Shown in pieces: positions 5,508 through 10,211 of a stretch of DNA of 10,211 nt. The notes under the pieces were generated by a model. That model was not told the DNA's origin, ran no database searches, and worked only from the letters and a program-made list of their open reading frames with translations. Within the stretch, counting starts at the first letter, position 1; the number at the start of each line of letters is the position of its first letter. Both the position numbers and the translations under genes were made by a program. The stretch is from an uncultured Lachnospiraceae bacterium (GTDB lineage Bacteria > Bacillota > Clostridia > Lachnospirales > Lachnospiraceae): NCBI GenBank assembly GCA_902766655.1, contig CACXEL010000167.1:1-10211 (forward strand), given 5' to 3'.

Positions 5508-8315
5508 TTACCTGTTCCCGTCCGCCTTTCTGTTCAGCATGGCGATCATGTCTTCAAATAAATCCAAGGCGAACTGGGGAACGAAGCTTCTGGGCAGCGT
5601 GAGCCGGATCTCCTCGATGGTGAGACCGGCCACGAAGGTGCGGATGAAGCCACTCGAAGCCAGGCCCGGCGCCTTTTCCGCAAAGTAGTGTTCTGCGTCG
5701 GGGTCGGCCAGGAGCTCTCCGAGCGTGGAGTCCTCGGAGTAGGGCGTCTTCTCATAGGAGAGGTCTGTGGCATAGTCGAACTCGTAGGTGCCGGAGCCCA
5801 GGAGCTCGGCCTCACGTCCGGGCAGGTTGACTTCGGCGGTGGTGTTCCCGGGAATGCAGACCTTCGCGCGGATCCTGCCGTCCTTGCAGGCAAAGTCCAC
5901 GGAGAGGAGGCCGTAGGGGGTCTCGTAGGAGGCCTTTATTTCCGGGATACCCTTCACGGGTCTCGGGGCGATGCGGACCTTCTTCCAGCCGGGGGAGAGG
6001 GAGGTAAGGCCGGCCAGCTCCGTGAAGAGCCAGTTGCCGATGGTGGCGAAGCCGTACTGGTTCAGGGAGTTCATCTCGAAGAGGTTGAAGCTTCCGTCCT
6101 CGTTGACGCCGTCCCAGAGTTCCCAGACGGTGGTGGCGCCAAGGCCGATCTCGTAGAGCCAGGAGGGGCAGTCCTCCTTGAAGAGGATGTCGCCCATGAG
6201 CTGGTGGAAGCCGTTTTGGCTGAGCACGTGTGGCAGGTATTCGGTGCCCACGAAGCCGGTAGTCAGGTGCTTCTTGTTCTTGATGAGCATGCGCTCGAGT
6301 CTGTCCAGAATGCGCTGCCTGTCCTTGTCCTCGGCCAGGCCGAAGTAGAGGGCCAGGGCCGCGGCGGTCTGGGTGTCGCTGACCAGGCGGCCGGCGGGGG
6401 TGATGAACTCGGCGCGGAATTTCGCGAGGACGTCCTCGTAGAGGGCGCGCCACCCGGCTGCATCCTCCGCCTTGCCGAGGACTTCGGCGGTCTTCGCCAT
6501 GATGTCGATGGAATAGAGATAGTAGACGTTGCCGGTGAGGCCGAAGTCGGTGCCTCCGCCCTTCTCCTCGTTGGAGGGGTAGAGGATGCCCTCCGGTATC
6601 CTGCGGAAGGGGCCCTTGGGGCTGTCAAGAGCCAGCCAGTCGCCGAAAAAGGTGCTGTTCTCGCTGGTAAGGAGGCCGCCCTCGCCGGCCAGGCGCCGTG
6701 TGAATTCAACGGAGCGGGCCATGGAGTCATACTGGTCCTCAAGCACCCGCTTGTCCCCATAGGTCTCCCAGAGGAGCCAGGGAACGATGGTCGCGGCTTC
6801 GTGCCAGGTCGGCGTGGAAACGCGGGTGCGGAGTATGTCCGGAACCGAAAGCGGCACACCGAACTCGTCGGTCTGTTCGGCTGCAAGGTCCCGAAGCCAT
6901 TTGCGGTAGAAGAGGGCCAGGTTACCGTGGAAGAGGGCGGTGGGCATGAAGATCTCGGCGTCGCCGGTGTAGCCGAGCCGCTCGTCACGCTGGGGGCAGT
7001 CCATGGGAATATCCAGGAAATTGGACCGCATGGTCCAGTCGATGTTCCGCCAGAGCTGACTGATCCTGGCGTCCGCACAGGAGAAGGCGCCGGGGCGGGC
7101 GAAGTCCGTGTGGATCACGCAGGCCGTGAAAGCGGCCGGATCGAGCTCAGGGAGGCCCTCCACAGCCGCGTAGCGGAAGCCGTGGTAGGTGAATTCGGGG
7201 AGGAAAATGTCATTCCCGCCGCTGGTGATGTAGGTGTCCGTCGCGCGGGCCGTGCGGAGGTTGGTGGTGAAGAGGTTGCCATTCTCGTCCAGGGCCTCGC
7301 CGTGGCGGAGGATGATTTTCGTCCCTTTAGGGCAGGAGAGCCTGGCTTCGATCACGCCGGCAAGGTTCTGGCCGAAGTCGAGGACCGTGCTGCCGTCGGG
7401 TGTGTGCAGGACCTCCTTCACGGGTACCCGCTGGGTAATGCGGACAGGCTCGCATTCCTGCCCGACCAGGATATCCCTGGACCAGTCATATGCCTTTGCA
7501 GGCAGGGCAGGCTGGTCCGGCAGGGAGTAATCTATGACTTCGCCGTGGTAGATCTCACTGTATCGGCGGGGACCGGTCGTGGAGAGCCAGGTCTCGTCGG
7601 TGACGATGGTCTCGGAGGACCCGTCCACGTAATCCAGTTCGATCTGGGCCAGGAGGGCGGTGCGGGGGCCGTAATGGGAGCCCTGGCCGTAGAAGCCCAG
7701 GATGCCCTTGAACCAGCCGTTGCCGACGGTGACGGCGAGGGTGTTCTCATTTTCGAGGAGGGCGGTCAGATCGTAGGTCTGGACCTGGAGGCGGTCCTGG
7801 TAGGAGGTCCAGCCGGGGGCGAAGCGGTCTTCGCCGACCCGCTTTCCGTTCAGCTCCATGGCATAGACGCCGAGGGCGGTGACGTAGGCGCGGGCTCTTG
7901 CGAGCGGCTTTTTTGTGGGAAATGACTTCACAAAAACTGCGCATGCTTCCAGATCGTCCGCGAAGGCGTGGGTGATCCAGCCGGCGGCCATTTTCGTGTA
8001 GCCTATGAGGCCGGTCTCGAAGGTGCCTTCTGCCTGAGCCGTCTCGCCGATGTCATCCGTCACGTTCACAAGGACGCGGTAGCAGGTGCGGGGGGCCAGC
8101 GGAGAACCGGCGTAGACGTGGTGGAGGGACTGGTCAGTTTTGAGGACGCCGCTGTCCCAGACAAGGGATTCGCCTACAAAAACGCGGATTCGGCAGGCGG
8201 CCTGGGTGACGCCGCGGCGGGAGGAGTGCAGCTTCCAGGAGAAGGCCGGACGGGACACGTCCAGGCCGATGGGATTCATGCGGTAGTCGGTCTTCAGGTC
8301 GTAGAGGTTCAGCAT
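5508..8315 (-). CDS. GH78-family alpha-L-rhamnosidase, cytoplasmic, with extra C-terminal domain
   Basis: A 935-residue enzyme with the full GH78 layout: N-terminal beta-sandwich (about 1-103), the rhamnosidase N-domain (about 111-285, with ELNGKRVG at 154-161 and FAPGWTSY at 165-172), a second sandwich (about 295-400, with LDFGQNLAG at 312-320 and TYHGFRY at 376-382), the (alpha/alpha)6 catalytic barrel (about 405-765) and a C-terminal sandwich (about 770-850). The catalytic signature DCPQRDERLGYTGDAE is at 439-454 (general acid E445, D452), and WELW at 731-734 supplies the likely base E732. GH78 enzymes usually release terminal L-rhamnose from glycosides. No signal peptide is seen. AGGAGG at 8322-8327 fixes the start at 8315, where the conserved MLNLYDLKTDYRMNP begins; a longer frame from 8414 overlaps the kinase gene. 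Residues from about 851 to the end are an additional, mainly helical segment. Specificity is uncertain (see findings). Confidence 0.92.
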   Translation of the reverse strand: MLNLYDLKTDYRMNPIGLDVSRPAFSWKLHSSRRGVTQAACRIRVFVGESLVWDSGVLKTDQSLHHVYAGSPLAPRTCYRVLVNVTDDIGETAQAEGTFETGLIGYTKMAAGWITHAFADDLEACAVFVKSFPTKKPLARARAYVTALGVYAMELNGKRVGEDRFAPGWTSYQDRLQVQTYDLTALLENENTLAVTVGNGWFKGILGFYGQGSHYGPRTALLAQIELDYVDGSSETIVTDETWLSTTGPRRYSEIYHGEVIDYSLPDQPALPAKAYDWSRDILVGQECEPVRITQRVPVKEVLHTPDGSTVLDFGQNLAGVIEARLSCPKGTKIILRHGEALDENGNLFTTNLRTARATDTYITSGGNDIFLPEFTYHGFRYAAVEGLPELDPAAFTACVIHTDFARPGAFSCADARISQLWRNIDWTMRSNFLDIPMDCPQRDERLGYTGDAEIFMPTALFHGNLALFYRKWLRDLAAEQTDEFGVPLSVPDILRTRVSTPTWHEAATIVPWLLWETYGDKRVLEDQYDSMARSVEFTRRLAGEGGLLTSENSTFFGDWLALDSPKGPFRRIPEGILYPSNEEKGGGTDFGLTGNVYYLYSIDIMAKTAEVLGKAEDAAGWRALYEDVLAKFRAEFITPAGRLVSDTQTAAALALYFGLAEDKDRQRILDRLERMLIKNKKHLTTGFVGTEYLPHVLSQNGFHQLMGDILFKEDCPSWLYEIGLGATTVWELWDGVNEDGSFNLFEMNSLNQYGFATIGNWLFTELAGLTSLSPGWKKVRIAPRPVKGIPEIKASYETPYGLLSVDFACKDGRIRAKVCIPGNTTAEVNLPGREAELLGSGTYEFDYATDLSYEKTPYSEDSTLGELLADPDAEHYFAEKAPGLASSGFIRTFVAGLTIEEIRLTLPRSFVPQFALDLFEDMIAMLNRKADGNR

Positions 8316-8321
8316 GGTTTT

Positions 8322-8327
8322 CCTCCT
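8322..8327 (-). promoter_or_regulatory. Ribosome binding site deciding the GH78 start
   Basis: AGGAGG lies six bases upstream of the ATG at 8315, inside the 34-base gap after the kinase stop codon. It rules against the in-frame ATG at 8414, which would sit within the kinase gene and add 33 residues with no resemblance to GH78 proteins. Confidence 0.85.
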
Positions 8328-8349
8328 ATAATATAAGGTCCTTGGGGTT

Positions 8350-9240
8350 TTATCTGCCGGCAAGCTTTCTGCGGGCGTAGATCGCGCCGCCGATGACGCT
8401 CTTGTCCGGCTCATCCTCTGTGTAGAGTAGCTTCAGATCATTGAGTGGGAAGGGCTTGCGGGTCTGAGAGCGGATATACTCTTCGAAAAGGTCTCTGGGG
8501 AAGCCTTTCATGGTCAGGACGCCGCCGCCCAGGAGGACGCAGTCCGGGTCCAGGATGTTGACTTCGGTGGTCACCGCGGAGGCCATGCGCTCGATGAGCT
8601 CCACAATTGCCGGATCTTCGCTGTGAAATGCGAACATGTCCCCGATGCCGGTCTCCGGGAAGCGCTCCCGCTGGATCCTTGCGATGGCTTTGCCGCCAGC
8701 GACCGCCTCCAGGCAGCCGACGTTGCCGCAGCCGCAGGGAATCGTGCAGCCCGGGACGGGAATATGGCCGAGCTCGCCGGCGGCGCCGTGGCGGCCGGTC
8801 AGGGGCTTGCCGTCCAGGAGGAAGGCATTTCCGATGCCGGTTCCGAAGTAGATACCGCAGACAAGGCCCTCGTCGGGCACGTCATATTTGTCTGTATCGA
8901 AGCAGAGGGCGAAGGTCACGTCCCGCTCGGCTACCACCGGCACCCCGAGGGCTTCCTCGAGATAATCGCATACCGGGAGGTCCTCCATAAAGGGAATGTT
9001 GGGCGCCTGGACGACCCGCTTCCGATCCCTGTCCAGTGTGGCGGGAAAGCCGATGGCCACCGCATCGATCGTGAGGCCTTCCGAGAAAGCCTTCAGGTGG
9101 CCGGCCAGGTCGGCCAGCACGTCGCCGGAGCAAAAGACGGAGGGGGTGGGGACTTTTTCGAATTTGATGACGCTGCCGTCCTCAAGGACCGCGCCTGCGC
9201 GGAAATTGGTGCCGCCGATATCGATGCTGAGAACTGTCAT
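8350..9240 (-). CDS. alsK: ROK-family sugar kinase (D-allose kinase-like)
   Basis: A 296-residue ROK kinase that would transfer phosphate from ATP to a hexose. Seen are DIGGT at 7-11 (ATP phosphate loop), ERDV at 105-108 with catalytic D107, FGTGIG at 132-137, the ExGH motif at 156-159 and the zinc-binding CGCGNVGCLE at 169-178 (H159, C169, C171, C176), then LLGGG at 236-240. There is no N-terminal helix-turn-helix, so it is a kinase rather than a ROK repressor. By recall, several stretches follow E. coli AlsK closely: GFPA then APNIP (64-67, 79-83), AGELGHIP (154-161) and DPDCVLLGGGVLTMKGFPR (231-249). With RpiB and AlsE-like proteins in the same operon this supports D-allose to allose-6-P. 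Glucose or fructose kinase activity cannot be excluded. It is first in the operon; the ribosome binding site (AAGGCAGG region) is weaker than in its neighbours. Confidence 0.9.
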   Translation of the reverse strand: MTVLSIDIGGTNFRAGAVLEDGSVIKFEKVPTPSVFCSGDVLADLAGHLKAFSEGLTIDAVAIGFPATLDRDRKRVVQAPNIPFMEDLPVCDYLEEALGVPVVAERDVTFALCFDTDKYDVPDEGLVCGIYFGTGIGNAFLLDGKPLTGRHGAAGELGHIPVPGCTIPCGCGNVGCLEAVAGGKAIARIQRERFPETGIGDMFAFHSEDPAIVELIERMASAVTTEVNILDPDCVLLGGGVLTMKGFPRDLFEEYIRSQTRKPFPLNDLKLLYTEDEPDKSVIGGAIYARRKLAGR

Positions 9241-9269
9241 GGGTCTGACCTGCCTTTCCTTGTGTTCTG

Positions 9270-9303
9270 AGTATAGTATAGCAGGTGCGATCAGACTTGA
9301 TAA
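9270..9303 (-). promoter_or_regulatory. Sigma-A-type promoter of the minus-strand operon
   Basis: On the minus strand TTATCA (9303-9298, 4 of 6 matches to TTGACA) and TATACT (9280-9275, 5 of 6) are spaced by 17 bases, and a TG one base before the -10 gives an extended -10 box. A second overlapping TATACT lies at 9275-9270. Transcription would start near 9263-9268, giving a leader of about 25 bases before the kinase ATG. No clear operator palindrome overlaps it. Confidence 0.65.
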
Positions 9304-9585
9304 TGCGTGAAACGAGCAACTTTAATTGATAGAAATTAATATTGATGCAAACCTTGCCAGCATTACACCCAGGCGAATACCTGTGAAAGGGAGTATTGTC
9401 CGCTGGCACGATACGCTGCCGGGCGGCCGTACCCAGACTCTTTTTCGTCTCTGGTTGAGAAGCCGCCACATTCCTGTAAGAATCCGGGCATTCTGGAGAA
9501 GTCGATGAGAGCGCAGGCCCTGCACGGAAACAGGGCGGTCTTCATTTTCAGGAACAGAAAGATACAAACCCGGAGAAATTTCAAC
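9304..9585. other. Divergent intergenic region without a recognisable gene
   Basis: About 280 bases between the two divergent promoters. Short frames exist on both strands, but none has a ribosome binding site or a family-like sequence. What can be seen is an AT-rich inverted repeat TTAATT-6-AATTAA (9322-9339) close upstream of the minus promoter, a possible operator, and a perfect 6-bp hairpin GCCCTG-8-CAGGGC (9517-9536) with no T-run. It may hold binding sites for a regulator encoded elsewhere. Confidence 0.4.
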
Positions 9586-9591
9586 TATAAT
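9586..9591 (+). promoter_or_regulatory. Consensus -10 box upstream of the DUF362 gene
   Basis: TATAAT is a perfect -10 match and is 60 bases before the ATG at 9652. The -35 area is poor (TACAAA at 9563-9568 with a 17-base spacer, 3 of 6 matches), so the promoter may need an activator. Transcription would start near 9598, leaving a leader of about 54 bases that can form a 5-bp hairpin (GCCAG/CTGGC, 9616-9630). Confidence 0.5.
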
Positions 9592-9651
9592 ATAGGCATA
9601 ACCATGAATCGCCGTGCCAGTACGCCTGGCTGATCATAAGGAGGAAGACGA

Positions 9652-10211
9652 ATGACCACAGAGAAAATGAAGGCCGTCTCCCGTGGAGACCGCTACATCC
9701 CTATCGACGAGCGCTCAGGAAATGAATCCATCGTCTATTTCACCCGCGACCTCTCCCCCGAAGGCATCGCCCGGATCTACGAGCGGGTCAAGGGAAACAT
9801 CACCGGCAAAACAGCCGTCAAGCTCCATACCGGCGAGCCCCACGGACCCAACATCATCCCGTCCGCCTGGGTGAAGATCTTCCTTGAGAAGGAATTGCCG
9901 GACGCCACCATCGTAGAGACCAACACCTACTACGAAGGAGACCGTTACACGACCGAGCAGCACAGAAAGACCCTGGAGATCAACGGCTGGACCTTCGCCC
10001 CTGTGGACATCATGGACGAGGAGGGCACCGTCATGCTCCCCGTGGAGGGCGGTACGCACTTCACCGAGATGTCCGTGGGCAGCCATATGCTGAATTATGA
10101 CTCCATGCTGGCCCTGACCCATTTCAAGGGCCACGTCATGGGCGGCTTCGGCGGCTCCAACAAGAACCTGGGCATCGGCTGCGCGGACGGCAGGATCGGC
10201 AAGAAGATGAT
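9652..10211 (+). CDS. DUF362 domain protein, putative Fe-S protein (3'-partial)
   Basis: The frame runs open from the ATG at 9652 to the window end, 186 residues, and is cut there. AAGGAGG (9638-9644) seven bases before the ATG makes the start clear. The sequence matches the N-terminal part of DUF362/COG2768 proteins: GKTAVKLHTGEPHGPNIIP at 52-70, and HFKGHVMGGFGGSNKNLGIG (157-176) followed by CADGRIGKK. Complete members are usually around 350-400 residues and often carry a C-terminal ferredoxin-like domain with two [4Fe-4S] clusters; that part would lie beyond the window and cannot be checked. Biochemical role is not known for the family. It is transcribed away from the sugar operon and a functional link is not evident. 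No signal peptide or membrane segment is seen. Confidence 0.85.
   Translation, partial: MTTEKMKAVSRGDRYIPIDERSGNESIVYFTRDLSPEGIARIYERVKGNITGKTAVKLHTGEPHGPNIIPSAWVKIFLEKELPDATIVETNTYYEGDRYTTEQHRKTLEINGWTFAPVDIMDEEGTVMLPVEGGTHFTEMSVGSHMLNYDSMLALTHFKGHVMGGFGGSNKNLGIGCADGRIGKKM

Noticed and set aside
5688..7925. 745-codon open frame on the plus strand opposite GH78
   Set aside because: It is the antisense shadow of a GC-rich gene: the product is Gly/Val/Glu-rich with no recognisable domain, and GH78 on the other strand has full catalytic motifs.
8328..8345. TATATTATA as an internal promoter for GH78
   Set aside because: No acceptable -35 at 16-18 bases, and the gap to the kinase gene is only 34 bases, so read-through from the operon promoter explains it.
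8316..8414. Longer GH78 protein starting at 8414
   Set aside because: It would run through the end of the kinase gene and add a low-complexity Arg/Ser/Ala stretch; AGGAGG at 8322-8327 supports 8315.
9304..9320. TGAAACGAGCAAC as a CcpA catabolite-responsive element
   Set aside because: The CG falls one base out of register with the cre consensus and the half-sites do not mirror each other.
9604..9633. Nine-codon frame (MNRRASTPG) in the DUF362 leader as a regulatory leader peptide
   Set aside because: No ribosome binding site and no run of a single regulatory codon; likely chance.

Overview
The window reads as chromosomal DNA of a fairly GC-rich, carbohydrate-degrading Bacillota, probably a gut or rumen Clostridia/Lachnospiraceae-type bacterium. 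The support is indirect: strong AAGGAGG-type ribosome binding sites before most genes, TATAAT-like promoters, a LipO/LplA-style ABC sugar-binding protein, and several cytoplasmic glycoside hydrolases in compact operons. No mobile element, CRISPR array, tRNA or rRNA was seen.

Layout. (1) Bases 3-3143, plus strand: the 3' part of an ABC-transporter solute-binding protein gene, an intergenic hairpin with a T-tract (1589-1628), then a GH32 beta-fructofuranosidase (1650-3143). A strong hairpin terminator that looks bidirectional (3195-3247) closes this unit and also faces the convergent unit. (2) Bases 9240-3384, minus strand: a five-gene operon. In transcription order it holds an AlsK-like ROK sugar kinase (9240-8350), a GH78-type alpha-L-rhamnosidase (8315-5508), an RpiB-type sugar-phosphate isomerase (5412-4876), an AlsE/Rpe-type 3-epimerase (4879-4223) and a LacI-type sugar-sensor domain with no DNA-binding domain (4226-3384). 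The last three genes are chained by 4-base ATGA stop/start overlaps. (3) Bases 9241-9651: a 411-base divergent intergenic region with a good minus-strand promoter at 9270-9303, a plus-strand -10 box at 9586-9591, and about 280 bases in which no gene is recognised. (4) Bases 9652-10211, plus strand: the N-terminal half of a DUF362 protein, cut by the window end.

How the genes may work together. An imported oligosaccharide would be cut in the cytoplasm by GH32 (fructosyl bonds), because neither hydrolase shows a signal peptide. In the minus operon, the kinase, isomerase and epimerase match the three steps of the D-allose route (allose to allose-6-P, to allulose-6-P, to fructose-6-P) known from the E. 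coli als genes. Here they sit with a GH78 hydrolase instead of the als ABC transporter. L-rhamnose, the usual GH78 product, is a 6-deoxy sugar and cannot enter a 6-phosphate route, and no rhamnose catabolic gene is visible. The operon therefore suggests either breakdown of an allose-containing plant glycoside or an atypical GH78 specificity. This pairing and the HTH-less sensor are the most interesting points of the window.
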